Of a stretch of 64,000 nucleotides of DNA, positions 32,671-44,439 are shown in pieces. Location of the stretch: positions 124,001-188,000 of the forward strand of contig JAOALB010000051.1 of assembly GCA_025331125.1 (NCBI GenBank). Reading direction: 5' to 3'. The DNA comes from Mycogone perniciosa (Eukaryota; Ascomycota; Sordariomycetes; Hypocreales; Hypocreaceae). The notes under the pieces were generated by a model, which made no database searches, was not told the DNA's origin, and saw only the letters and a list, made by a program, of their open reading frames with translations. Position numbers and translations under genes: made by a program. Each line of letters opens with the position of its first letter. Within the stretch, counting starts at the first letter, position 1.

Positions 32671-34423
32671 ATGGAGGCTCGATCAACGATGCCTCCGGCC
32701 CGCCCGCAGAGCATCAAGGAGCTCGTGGCCCAGGCCGAGAACTTCACCTTCAACACCAATATTCCGCTGAAACATTGGACTCGGGCTGCTGAGACGCTGT
32801 ACCAAGAGGTGTGTGCATATTTGCGCCTGGCTTCTTGATGTGAGAGCGCTGACACTGTCCGAGGCATCCTTCGCCTTGTCCGATGGCGATTACGGGAGAG
32901 CCTACATGATGCTCTATCGACACTCCGTTCTGGTCCTCAAGCTCTTGCCTACGCACCCCCAATTCAAAGACCCGGAAAATAGAAAGTCTTTCAAGCCATT
33001 ATCAAAACGGATCGACCGCGTCATCGAAGACCTGGAGCAGCTGAAACCCGAAATCGAAATTGCGTGCAAAGAATGGGAACGCATGGCTCCGCGCCGCCCT
33101 GCTGTTGACAACCACAAGCGTCAAACCACGTCGTCTGCCTACGCCGACTTCGCAGCAAGAGATCCAAGTCTGAGTGGGAATGCAAAGATCCTCGATGCTT
33201 CTGAACATCAGGAACTGGCTGTGGATTTGGCACAGCAAGAATTGGATCGACGGCATAGAGACAAACAAGCCAATAGACATGTCGGTGTTAGGCAGGACCG
33301 GATATCGATACCTCACGGAGCTCAAGCGTGGAGTAGTAAGGCAGACGGGGCGTCATTCGTGGACGATATTGACCTGCAAAAGCAAATGGAGGCTACTAGA
33401 CGAACTCTCAATACGGCCCATGAAAGCCGACGAGATGATTCATGGTCACAAAACCGACCCTCTTCTTCTCAGCCAACTCCGCATCACTACAACTACCCTT
33501 CATTTACCAAGTCGAAACCTATCGAATACGAACGGACCCAGCAGTCAACTTCCACCAGGCCACAACCTACGAGGCCCCCAAAGGAGCATCTTGAGTTTTC
33601 TCTAGTGCAACGTGAAGACTTATTTGAGTCCCCAGGGATGGCTGTCCCGCCTCAAGTTCCGAGAAAGGTGCCTGCTGAGTATTATCCCCCCCCAGAACTT
33701 CCCCCTCAACCGCCTACCACCGCAAACCAACCGCCTTTACCTCCCAAGGCACCGATGGAGGCGCCTCTCCCTAAGAAGGAGCGACTCGCTTTCAAGCCAG
33801 GAGGCTATCTTGAAAACGGTGATCCTATACGGTCTATTTTCCTCCCTAGCAAGCTCGTCCAAACATTTCTCGATGTTGCTGCAACGAAAACTGCAGCTGG
33901 TCTAGAGATGTGCGGCATACTTTGCGGGACACCCATTAACAACGCCCTATTTGTACGCTGCCTTCTCATTCCTGATCAGAAATCAACTTCTGATACGTGT
34001 GAAACGGAGAACGAGAGTGCCCTGTTCGATTATTGTATGAGCGAGGATTTGCTGATGTTGGGATGGATACACACACACCCAACTCAAACATGCTTCATGA
34101 GCTCGCGCGATCTTCATACACATGCGGGATATCAGGTTATGATGCCAGAAAGCATTGCAATCGTGTGTGCACCAAAGTTTAAACCTTCGTAAGTCGATGT
34201 GGCCTTGTTAACCGGGATATAGCTGATGGATGATCTATCTAGATACGGCATATTTCGTCTCACACATCCTCCGGGCCTGGACCATATTCTGAACTGCAGC
34301 CACGCAGAGACGTTTCATCAACACTCGATTGATAATCTCTACCGCGAGGCTGACCATCCGCATGGACACGTATACCAGAGTGACAAGATGCCTTTACAAG
34401 TCGTAGACTTGCGAACCAAGTAA
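32671..34423 (+). CDS. sst2: AMSH/Sst2-type JAMM deubiquitinase
   Basis: Three exons: 32671-32808, 32864-34188 and 34243-34423, giving 547 residues. The introns are 55 and 54 nt (GTGTGT/GAG and GTAAGT/TAG, phases 0 and 2). The N-terminal USP8/AMSH dimerisation-type helical region (SIKELVAQAENFTFN, LSDGDYGRAYMMLYRHS) is followed by a Pro-rich disordered middle with SH3-ligand-like runs. The C-terminal JAMM metalloprotease has the glutamate of LEMCGILCG and the zinc motif GWIHTHPTQTCFMSSRD (H449, H451, D462). The AMSH-specific DLHTHAGYQ insertion follows, and the protein ends VVDLRTK. The enzyme cleaves Lys63-linked ubiquitin chains from endosomal cargo and pairs with ESCRT-0/III. It shares the pathway with the nearby vps4. 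Confidence 0.94.
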
Positions 34424-36863
34424 ACCCCCCAAAAAAGCGACCTGATGTGACCTTTAGATTCGAAATATACCAAGAAATCAGTCTCACTGGGAAGGCATCT
34501 TCGCATTGGTTACCCAGGATAGACATTCCCATTGGCGACGAGAAGCATCCCTCTGGCATGTGGTGGATCTTACACTTCCAAGGAATGGAACTTATTCGTC
34601 CCACACGGACGATAAGACGGCGTGTGTGGCCAACCTGCCATACCGTATCATTCATTCATCATGAGACGTGTTTAACATTTGTGTGACCATCACGGCCAAC
34701 TTCTCGCCAAGACGATAATGCGGACTTGAAGTTCAAGTACCATGAGGGTCAGCTGCGGTGACTCCCTGTGCAATATGCAGACGCTGGCCATTAGACTGGT
34801 ATTTGAATCACCACGGTAATGCTTGGAGTCTGAGTTGGCATGCCATCGCCAAGCAAAATGCCCAGAGCTGAATAATGAAGCCCGTCGATGGTTGGTTATC
34901 TGCATGAAGGGTCGAAAATATCATAGTATTACCGGTGTGTGCAAATGAGTTGCCAAGCAGAGGAAGGTGGCGTCTGTAAGGAGAGGAGGGACCAGAGTTT
35001 GTTCGCCACCTTGACTTGGTGTGATTTATGACCAGGGACTATAATGCAGTATCTTGCCGAGGAGCAAATAGCGGATTCGTTGGCTAAATTAGTACTAACA
35101 TGTGAAGCTATCAATAGCGCTGGTCACGGCGCTTCGACGGGGGGCCGGAACTTGACACCGCAAGGTCGATACGAGTACGGTCCGTGATACCGTCCGTCTT
35201 CTCTCCCAAAGAAGCAATGATTCTGGTGGGCCTCAGCCCAGGCAACATGAGCACTTCACCATGGCTTATGTATGTGATTTATGCTGTGCTTCCCTACAAT
35301 CCGGTCGAAGTTAGTCTCGATCCATCTTCTCGTTCTCCTCTTGTGCCCAATATATACATACGTCAACCGTCCAGAGTTCAGACATCTGAAGACCTGATGA
35401 ATCGATATCCAGGTAGTTATCTCTGTGGACATGGGTTTGGGGAACAGGAAAACGCAGCCTGAATTCAGCTGGCAACGAAGACGCCTCCTCATTTCTCAAT
35501 TGGCGGGGTGGGACTGGAGAGAGCCAATCCAAATGATGGTGTTTCTATTTATCCTAGCAATGATCTGCTGGCAAATGGCCGGTGCCCGCATATGCAGGTC
35601 TGAGATAGTGACCAGGGTATGGATGGCACCTCTTAGTACTCCGTAGTATGAGCACTGCTAGATCATCCGATGCCCGCCCCATTCGCGAGCACACTCGACT
35701 ACCGGGATATGGGATTGGCCGATTCATCTGCATGAGTCTTGGGGAGCTGGACAGCTGCCCAGCCACAGCAAAAGCAAGTAACAAGTAAGGGCAAGCCACT
35801 GATGAGCATGCATATTTGCACACAATACGGAGTACGGAGCACATGGAGCTCTGAGGACGCTAGCTTCCTTTCCAAGCGAGCCTTCGCGGATCCGAAGGTT
35901 GACATGACTTGTCAAAAGGTCGTCGCCCCCCCTAGCAAACCAGCAAGGATGTACGCTACTGAGGGTCGGCATTCGCATGTCACATCCGGAGATCTTGGAC
36001 CCTCATCGACTGGACAACAGGCTATGCCACCCAGACTTGCATCAGTGACGAGAGGGTGGGCAGCTGAGACAGCGCGACGGTCAAGACATCCCTTAATTCC
36101 GTGTTGTACAGTATACTTGCCATCGATTCAAGTCTACTCTGACCGAGAGGATACGAGCCAATCTACAGTGCAGAACCTGTGAAACTATATTCGTTCTGGG
36201 CATCTCAAACTCGGTGGATGCATAATATCAGCTGCACCCCTCAAAGCCATGCTGTCTTGGAGGGGCTACAGCGTGGAGGCTTCCCTGCCACCCAGGATGA
36301 CCACGATTTACCACTCCAACCTTTGACATTTTGTCTGGGACCTTGCCGGGTGATGTCTCATCTTCATTCGCACACATCATCCGAGCCTGGAGGGGTAAAA
36401 AAGGAGTAAGGTTGTGGTAAGAACCCCAGTCCTTCTCTCAAGAGGGAGCAAGCCCTGCTCGATCAGGAAGCGCAGTGCTTTTGTTGAGGGGAAGGGGACA
36501 TGGAACACCAATGTGCGCCACGTCACTCTCCATTGGTTCCCTATCTGGTGATGTCCCAGCCCAAAGACGATCTCGGCATGTAATCACGAGAATTCATGAC
36601 CCATCCGTCGTCCGCGGGTCGTCCCCCCACAGGCCTGACTGCGTCTGAATGGCCAGTTCAGCTACCCAATTGAGATGGAGGGGCGCTCAAGCATTGCTCG
36701 AACCCGATGTTTCGTCATCTTCTGAAGGAGAATGGCGAATCGGCATGGGTAGCTCTGGAGGTGAATTAAAATGGCGGCATGCCCCTCGGGTTTATCTCCT
36801 CAACCACTGTAGTGTTTCCTGTTGCTACTCAACCTTGTCGACAACCGACCGTCATCGAGAATC
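34424..36863. other. intergenic, 2.4 kb, upstream of ppoC
   Basis: No credible gene is seen. TACTCCGTA and TACGGAGTAC elements occur at 35637-35645 and about 35826-35835. The right part is the presumed promoter of the oxygenase gene. Confidence 0.5.
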
Positions 36864-39800
36864 ATGAGTTCTAGCAAAGCTCCAGCGGGCAACGGAGCCC
36901 CGAATGCAAACCATGTGGTGGAATATCCTGGAGGTCCTGTCGCGAAGGCTACCAAGAAGGCCAAGTCGGCTAAAGCGGGTGGACTGATGCAGTTGTACCG
37001 TGCTTCTCGTCGACCTCTTCCCACAGAGATGGGCGATGGATCATATCGAACAGTCAAGAACAGGCCGACCATCAAGCAAGACTTGAGCACACTCACCTTT
37101 GCCGGTAAGTGACATACTACCAGTGCTATGAATCATGTGAAGCTCATCAATTATTAGATCTCAAGACCCTGAGGGATATCGTAGCGGCAAAGCTGAAGCG
37201 TGAGACTCAAGCTGACGACAAGACAATGATCATGGAAAGGACCATCCAGCTCGTCGCCAAACTGCCAAATGACTCCAAGAGACAAGAGGTCCTTACCAAC
37301 AGTTTCATTGACAAGCTGTGGTACTCCCTCGATCACCCTCCATTGTTGTACATGGGTGATGAATTCCGCTTCCGTCAACCAGATGGATCTAACAACGTGA
37401 GCTTTATACTTTTCAGGCCTCTATAATAAAACGTCGACTTGCTAACAATCGCTATAGAATCCGATTATGCCAAAGCTTGGTGCTGCCGGTACACCATATT
37501 CGCGGTCATGTCAGCCCAGAGTGTTGCCAATAGGAGCTCTTCCGGACCCTGAGGCTGTTTTTGAATCTGTGATGGCCAGAAATGTGTTCAAGAAGAGCCC
37601 CAACAATGTCTCCAGCATTCTGTGGTATTGGGCCACCATTATCATCCACGGTATTTACTGATCTCAGTTGAAGCACTGGAGCTTGACTCACAGATTTTAG
37701 ATCTTTTCTGGACCAACGAGCGAGACCCGAATATCAACGATTCTTCATCCTACCTTGATCTCGCCCCCCTGTATGGTCACGGCAAAGAGGCTCGCGACTC
37801 CATTCGAACGTTCAAGGATGGCATGCTGAAGCCTGACACCTTTGCAGATAAGCGACTCTTGGGTATGCCTCCTGGTGTCTGTGTTATACTCATTATGTTC
37901 AACCGCGTCCACAACCATGTGGCGGCGAATCTGGCTGCCATTAATGAGGGAAATCGGTTCGCCAAGCCAGCGCCTAATCTGGACGGCGATGCGGCGACCG
38001 CAGCATGGAAGAAGTACGACGAGGAGCTCTTCCAAACGGCTCGTCTGGTGACCTCTGGGTTGTACATCAACATCACCCTCATTGATTACGTGCGGAATAT
38101 CATCAATCTGAACAGAGTTGATACAGAATGGACCCTGGATCCGCGACAGGAGTCGGGTGTGGCTGTTGGGACCGCTAAGGGTTCTGATAGAGGTGTCGGA
38201 AACAGTGTCTCTGCCGAGTTTAATCTCTGCTACCGTTGGCACTCTTGCATCTCAGAGATGGATGATGAGTGGATTCGTGATTTCTATGACGATCTCCTGG
38301 GAGAAAACTACGGCACTATGGATTTGCGCATGTTGATTGTTGCCATCAAGAAGTTTGCTATGTCTTTACCCAAGGACCCTGCTGACTACGTATTTGGTGG
38401 ATTCGCTCGTGGCCCTGACGGGCGTTTCGATGATGACGATCTTGTCAACTGCATTTCAACCGCCATTGAGCAGCCCGGAGGCTCCTTCGGCTCTCGCAAT
38501 GTCCCGCGTATCATGAAGCCCGTCGAAATGCTGGGCATTATCCGTGGCAGGAAGTGGCATCTGGTGGGCCTCAACGAGTTCCGCAAACACTTCGGTCTCA
38601 AGGCATATGAAACCTTTGAAGAACTCAATTCTGATCCCGAGGTCGCGGATGCGCTGCGCAACCTATACCAACACCCCGATTACGTGGAGCTATATCCTGG
38701 CATTGTCGCCGAGGAGGCCAAGACACCTATGGTTCCTGGTGTTGGTATTACACCCACCTACACCATCTCTCGTGTCGTGTTGTCCGATGCTGTGGCCCTC
38801 GTCCGAGGCGATAGACACTACACTACTGACTACAACCCCGGATATCTCACCAACTGGGGTTACAAGGAGGTTGACTACGACCTCTCTGTTAACCACGGCT
38901 GCGTGTTCTACAAGCTTTTCATTCGCGCGTTCCCTCGTCACTTCAAGTACAACTCAGTGTACGCTCACTACCCTATGGTCATCCCTTCTGAGAACCGCCA
39001 GATCTTAACCAGCCTGAACCGAGTGGGACTCTTTAACTTTGACCGGCCTAGGTACACTTCTCCTCACGTTGAAGTTGCCTCATATGGAGGGGCAAAGCAC
39101 ATCCTGACGAACGCAGACAAGTATCGTGCCATGTGGCAGGAGGGCCTTGAAATCCTTGCTGGCCAGACCGGCCGGTACATGCATCCCAATGATCGCAAGA
39201 CCATGGAGTCACACTTGTACAAGGATGACTGGAAGAAGCATGTCAAGGCATTCTATGCCACGACAGCAGAGAAACTACTGGTAGAGAAGTCGTACGAGAT
39301 TATGAGCAAGTCGTATGTCGATGTGGTGCGCGACATTGGCAACATTGCGCACGCCCGCTTCGTTTCCCAGGTTTTCAACATTCCCCTGAAGACGAAAGAC
39401 AACCCCAAGGGAGTGTTCTCTGAGCAGGAGTTGTACACCACCTTGGCTGCCATCTTCACGTGTATCTTCTTGGACATTGATCCTGTCGGGTCGTTTGCAC
39501 TTCGACAGAAGACTAAGGAGCTTGCGCAGGTGTTAGGCTCGTCTATTGAGACCACTGTCAAGTACACGAAGTCACTCGGATTGCGACTCTTTACGGGCAA
39601 TTCTAAGAACGATATTCTCTCCTCCCGCGGTGTAGAGATGGTGAAGAGTCTGTCCAACGCTGGAGTGAATGCTCATGACATTGCTTGGGGCTATATTCTT
39701 CCTGCTGCCGCAGCGCTTGTACCAAGTCAGGGTCGGCTGGTAAGGAACCTTCATCCTTTGAATCCATAACCACTGTATAATGATGCTAACATGATGACTT

Positions 39801-40358
39801 CAACAGTTCGCTCAAGCACTCGATTGGTACCTATCGACCGAAGGTGAACAATATGTGGAGGAGCTCCACCGCCTTGCATTAGAATCTAGCGATGTGAGCG
39901 ATTCATTGCTCCTCGGATATGCTTTGGAGGGTGTTCGCATGGCTGGCACATTTGGCCTGTGCCACGTAGCCGACTCCGCCGATATCGTGGCCGAGGATGA
40001 TGGTCGCAAGGTCAACATCAACCGGGGTGATCATGTCTTCGTCAACATGGTTTCGACAGCTCGAGATCCTGCTCACTTCCCCAACCCCGAAAAGATTGAC
40101 CCTCGACGCCCTCTGGATGCCTATATCCAGTTCGGTGCTGGCACCCACACCACGATTGGCAAAGAGGTCAGCCAAGTGGCATTGGTTGAGCTATTCAGGG
40201 CCGTGTTCAAGAGGAAGGGCTTGAAGAGGGCCGCTGGACCCCAGGGAGAGCTGAGGAAGGTTCCTCAAACTGGTGGCCACTCTGTTTTCTTGACGGAGGA
40301 CTGGGGAATGATCTCGCCGTTCCCCGCCACGATGAAGGTTACTTGGGATGGCGAGTAA
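36864..40358 (+). CDS. ppoC: psi-factor-producing fatty acid oxygenase, PpoC type
   Basis: Five exons: 36864-37104, 37158-37396, 37458-37650, 37701-39739 and 39807-40358, giving 1087 residues, normal for Ppo proteins. The N-terminal haem peroxidase/dioxygenase domain has the distal His in IIIHD (H224, at the exon 3/4 junction) and the catalytic Tyr plus proximal His in YRWH (Y402, H405). It should oxygenate oleic/linoleic acid to a hydroperoxide, a precursor of psi-factor oxylipins that balance sexual and asexual sporulation. The C-terminal P450-like domain keeps the ExxR element (E945, R948). The Cys of the haem-thiolate loop is replaced: FGAGTHTTIG has Thr1020 at the Cys position. That points to PpoC-like proteins with a silent P450 domain. 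Confidence 0.93.
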
Positions 40359-40819
40359 GCTGGATGTTGCATAATAATACCCCTGGTGATTGAAAATTGG
40401 ATGGAATATGGTGGTTGTCACGGCGCGAGGCTAGTCTGTACCCGTGTTGTCTAATGATAGCTTTTATGATTTGTCATGATTAAATTTAGTGAAATTTTAT
40501 TTGGAACACCTTGATTGGTGCCTATATGAGCATTGTTCTCTGTCACATATCCTTTGGCTCGATCATTCGACTCGGACACATTTGTCTTGGATGTCCCAGG
40601 AAGTGTGTTCACGTAGTATTTGCGGAGTATGAACACATTAATTGTTCGGAGTAAGATGACAATCGAGATTTTACTGAATAAAAAAGAGACCGTGCCTTGC
40701 AGCAACAGTATCAATTATCATCCAAACCCCATATGGAGCTGCATGTGGCTATCCACCATCCAGGCACAACTTTTCCGACCCGCAAAAAAAGAACTCTTCG
40801 TGGATCGAATCCACCACAA
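40359..40819. other. intergenic between ppoC and tRNA-Ala
   Basis: No gene is seen. The sequence is AT-rich. Confidence 0.5.
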
Positions 40820-40928
40820 TGGACGAACGGGGAATCGAACCCCGGACCTTTCCCAGGCTTGATATCCTCTCTAAAGTTATGTAGAAGGATAATGCTAAGG
40901 GAAAATTATACCACTAAACCATCCGCCC
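40820..40928 (-). tRNA. trnA(AGC): tRNA-Ala(AGC) with a 37 nt intron
   Basis: Minus strand, 109 nt. The acceptor stem GGGCGGA pairs with TTCGTCC, including the G3:U70 wobble that identifies tRNA-Ala, with discriminator A73. The A box is TGGTTTAGTGG and the B box GGTTCGATTCC in a CGGGG/CCCCG T stem. The anticodon stem TTCCC/GGGAA encloses the loop starting TTAGCA, so the anticodon is AGC. An intron of about 37 nt follows position 37. Removing it leaves 72 nt, the normal size. CCA is not encoded. Confidence 0.9.
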
Positions 40929-41535
40929 GTGTGGTTGTGATGCAAGAAATCGGCAGTATGACGATCAAGTTCTTGCGATGCTCCGTCTGGAAGACGATGC
41001 TCTGCTTAGCAGGCATATCTACCTAAGGCAAACTTAGCCCGTTCTCTAATCGAAGCTTCTTCTTGCAATTAAATATCCTAGTTAAACAAGTCGTGAGGCC
41101 ATCTTGTCAGCATTCTTGAGGTCGGCTGGTAATTCTCCCGCTGATTTTCGCCTTTGAAGGCCAATAGCTACTAATATTCGAGTAAGTTGTCATGGAAAGT
41201 TCAGCTAGTCTATCGGGTTAGCCTTGGTATGCAGCTAGGTCAAAAACTGGGAGTGATCAACTATTTCCAGGAGAGCTACCGGCCTTGATGATCATCGTTT
41301 GCTCCTTCGACCAAAGTGTGGATTCATGAAGCTGGTCATGGTGACGATCATATCCTGAGCAGGTGCTTCTTGGAATTCAGCTTATTGTATAAAATCCCCA
41401 ATTGAGGGCCAGAATTAATACAGCCTCTTCAGGCGAAATGGCCATAAGAAGACCGTGGTCTATGGCCTTAAAATTCCCAGAGATTATGTTGAGTAAACTG
41501 CACGTTCGCTTCTATAAATTAGCAATTCTGTCAAG
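40929..41535. other. intergenic upstream of lysozyme gene
   Basis: No gene is seen. CTATAAATT at about 41512-41520 is a TATA-like stretch close to the ATG. Confidence 0.5.
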
Positions 41536-42210
41536 ATGGTTCAACTATCTTTTGTCTATCTTCTTGGGGTTGCGATGAGTGTTCGAGCCTGCACTGGACC
41601 ACCGGCCAACCAAGCGACTATCGATCTTGTCGCCAGCTTTGAGAAGTTCGTGCCAGATATCTGTACGTCCCCAACACGTTCTTCTAAGGAGCAATTGGAA
41701 ATTATTGACACCTGGCAAGATACCGATGCCACGGGTCATCCTACCGTCGGCTACGGCCATCTGTGTTCTGACGCATCCTGCTCAGATGTGCAATTTTCCA
41801 TCCCTCTATCCGAGGCTGATGGCAAGACTCTTCTTGGACAAGACATGGCGGTAATATTCCATGCATTACGGCCTCTTTCGCTTGGTGTACTTTACGCTGA
41901 CTAGTCCCTGGAAAAGGTCATGCAAGACTGTATCACCAACGACACAGCGGAGCCGGTCACGCTCAATGCGAACCAGTACGGCGCTCTGGTGAGCTGGGCC
42001 TTTAATGTCGGATGTGGTGCCGCTGGTTCATCAACTCTGATCCAGCGCCTCAACGCTGGAGAGGATCCCGAGACAGTGGTGAAGGATGAACTGCCGCAGT
42101 GGGATAAAGGCAACGGAGAAGTGCTTGAGGGGCTTGTGCGCCGTCGCAAAGCGGAGCTTGAGTTGTTTAACACTCCGACGACTGATCCGGCACTCCCTGC
42201 CGCGTGTTAG
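41536..42210 (+). CDS. secreted phage-type lysozyme (GH24)
   Basis: Two exons, 41536-41850 and 41905-42210, giving 206 residues. The intron is 54 nt (GTAATA/CTAG, phase 0). A second acceptor at 41915-41916 would remove four residues (SLEK); the first fits the family better. A signal peptide covers about residues 1-18. The GH24 pattern is present: LVASFEKF with likely catalytic E36, then TDATGHPTVGYGHLC and the helical AFNVGCGAAGSSTLIQRLNAG segment. Such enzymes cleave peptidoglycan between MurNAc and GlcNAc; fungal members are secreted and presumed antibacterial or nutritional. Six or more Cys suggest disulphides. Fungal GH24 genes are thought to derive from bacteria or phage. Confidence 0.9.
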
Positions 42211-43386
42211 AGTGATTTTGAGAGAGGGATGTGCGGGTTGAACGTATTGCCAACCCCTTATGTGAAGTATGTTTGGGAATACGAAGTTGCATTCTTCGCT
42301 GGGGTCGGTCTGTCCAGCCATGCAAACAAGAAGAAAAAGGTTTCATAAAAAGACACGTGTAGAAGTGTTGATAGACTTGTTCCATTATATGGCGGAATCA
42401 GCCAACAATTTGCATATTTATGCAGCGCAAGTTAGCAATCACGGCACTTCTTTTTCTCCAAATACTACACAAAAATGTGAGCAAATAAGACCGGTCGCTC
42501 GCTAGGTATATTTGGCGTGTCGATTTTGGTTGTACGAGTTATCCAAGTCCGATGTGTTGTTGCGACGCCCAGGTGGCACCCGTGTTACTTGATGAGGCAG
42601 GTCATGATGTTGCAGAGTTCGTACGAACAAGGCGTTTTCGTTTTGTTTTGTATTCAGCACAGACCCAACCCAGAGACATGAGATTCTAGATGGAGATCTC
42701 TTGAGAGTTCGCTTATTATGTATATACATAGTAGGCTGGGGTTTGGTATGCAGGGCATTTCTGGTTTTCCTCGCGTTTTTAGCGTCAGCTTCTAGTGTTT
42801 CACAGCCCAATCGAGTTATCCAGTTGTTTCACGAAACGCTGCCCCTTCTGCTCTGGAGACAATCATTGGACGAACGACATCAACTAGTTTGTTTTGCCTG
42901 ACCCAATCAAGCTTTGCATTCCATGCCTTACATACATTCACATAGCGACCCGTGGCGAGAGTGAGGCTGCTTGATCATGATTCACGATGCCCTGAATACC
43001 TCATGGGGGCGCGGCCATAGCCTCTACAAAAAGCTTCGGATACCCCCCATTGTGAGTTGAAAGAGTAGGGAAAACCACCTTCATTCAACTCCAGTCCCTT
43101 CAGTATTCATTCATTTTTTCTTGTGCTATACCAGCTGGAGCTGCGTTCATTTGTGTCACTGCGCTTCTGTTTGCTGCGCCTTCTGTTGGGCCTTCAGTCA
43201 TTTCTATATTTGTTCTCCTCGCGCCTGGTCGCATCAATCGAACAAAGAACCCGGCGTCTTTGTTGTTCTACTTCCATCCGTCGAGCCCACTCCATTGTGT
43301 TCTTGAAGAACATATAGTACCTGTCCTCCTGCCGTTGAAGATACCCAAATCGACCAAATTCCCCCTTCATCACACATCTTGAAATC
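42211..43386. other. intergenic, 1.2 kb
   Basis: No credible gene is seen. This is the upstream region of the secreted 203-residue protein. Confidence 0.5.
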
Positions 43387-43998
43387 ATGCATTTCACAAC
43401 CGCTGCTTCGCTCATTTTGAGCCTCGCCACCCTCGCCACGGCGCAGATCCCCGCTGTCCCTATCATCAAGAAGATCGCCCCCGGCGCCGAAGCCTGCACC
43501 GACACAAAGGAATGCCGCACCGCTGAACAGGCGGCTCCCTTCATCGCTAAGAGCATGTTGGACTACCAGATCTACTCCCCAAATGAGATGGCCGCTGTCA
43601 TCTCCCTCATGGCTTTCGAGTCAGTGGACTTCAAGTTCAAGCACAACGTTTCCCCTGGCCGACCAGGACAGGGCACTGCCAATATGCAAATGGCCAACTT
43701 CAACCTTCTCTACGCAAAGAGCCTTGATGATGTCAAGGATAATGTTGCACAGTTCAACAGTGTCGATGGCCTGAGTCCCGACCAGCTAAACAGTATCCTG
43801 GCGCTGGTGCAACCTGACGAATTCAACTTTGGCAGCGGTGCTTGGTTCTTGACGACGCAGTGCCCGGAGTCTGTCAAGACGGCGTTGCAACAGGATGTTG
43901 ACACTGGATTCCAAAAGTACATGGAGTGCGTCGGCGTTACCGTTACAGATGACCGGTTGGCTTATTTGAACAGGGCAAAGGAGGCTTTTGGATTGTAA
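43387..43998 (+). CDS. secreted protein of unknown function
   Basis: A single exon of 203 residues. It has a clear signal peptide, MHFTTAASLILSLATLATAQ, with cleavage after ATA. The mature part has Cys pairs (ACTDTKEC, TQC...ECVG), a helical stretch SPNEMAAVISLMAFESVDF, a Gly-rich loop SPGRPGQGTANMQMANF, and the end QPDEFNFGSGAWFLTTQC. I have seen this pattern in unnamed fungal secreted proteins and can assign no activity. A helix ending in Phe-Glu, a glycine loop and the neighbouring lysozyme make a lysozyme-like fold conceivable, but that is speculation. Codon use is strongly C-ending, typical of well-expressed genes. Confidence 0.82.
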   Translation: MHFTTAASLILSLATLATAQIPAVPIIKKIAPGAEACTDTKECRTAEQAAPFIAKSMLDYQIYSPNEMAAVISLMAFESVDFKFKHNVSPGRPGQGTANMQMANFNLLYAKSLDDVKDNVAQFNSVDGLSPDQLNSILALVQPDEFNFGSGAWFLTTQCPESVKTALQQDVDTGFQKYMECVGVTVTDDRLAYLNRAKEAFGL

Positions 43999-44439
43999 TT
44001 GTTGGATGAGTTTCATGGCGACAAGGGGTTCTATATGATTGATGATGATTTGATTCTGCGCTTATTTTCCTAGATAGTCATGGTGTTTATGGTGCATCAC
44101 GAATACATGCAGATACCCTTTTTCTATTTCAGGAAATCTACAAAGTAAACGCTGTTCATTTGTGCAGATGCCACTTCACTCCCAAGCAGGTGACTGTAGA
44201 AGAAATGTGTTGATTGGACGTTTGCTATGTATTGCCACGCTCGCTTGCATGCGCTTGGTTGCTTTGTTCTTTCAGGCAAAATTTGCCGAGCACAACATCA
44301 ATCATCTCTTAGAGACACCTCCCTAAGGATCGCCAACGTCATCAAAGCCAATCCAAGGGTTGATACCCCTAGTCGTAGTAGACTCAGTTTATTGGCGCCA
44401 GATTGTTCTGAACGACGAGGTGCATGCCCGGCTTACTGA
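43999..44439. other. convergent 3' region
   Basis: No gene is seen between the secreted protein gene and the minus-strand bacterial-type gene. Confidence 0.5.

Noticed and set aside
34447..34686. ORF after the AMSH gene, considered as a fourth exon
   Set aside because: AMSH proteins end at VVDLR-type sequence, which is reached at 34423. The later frame does not resemble the family.
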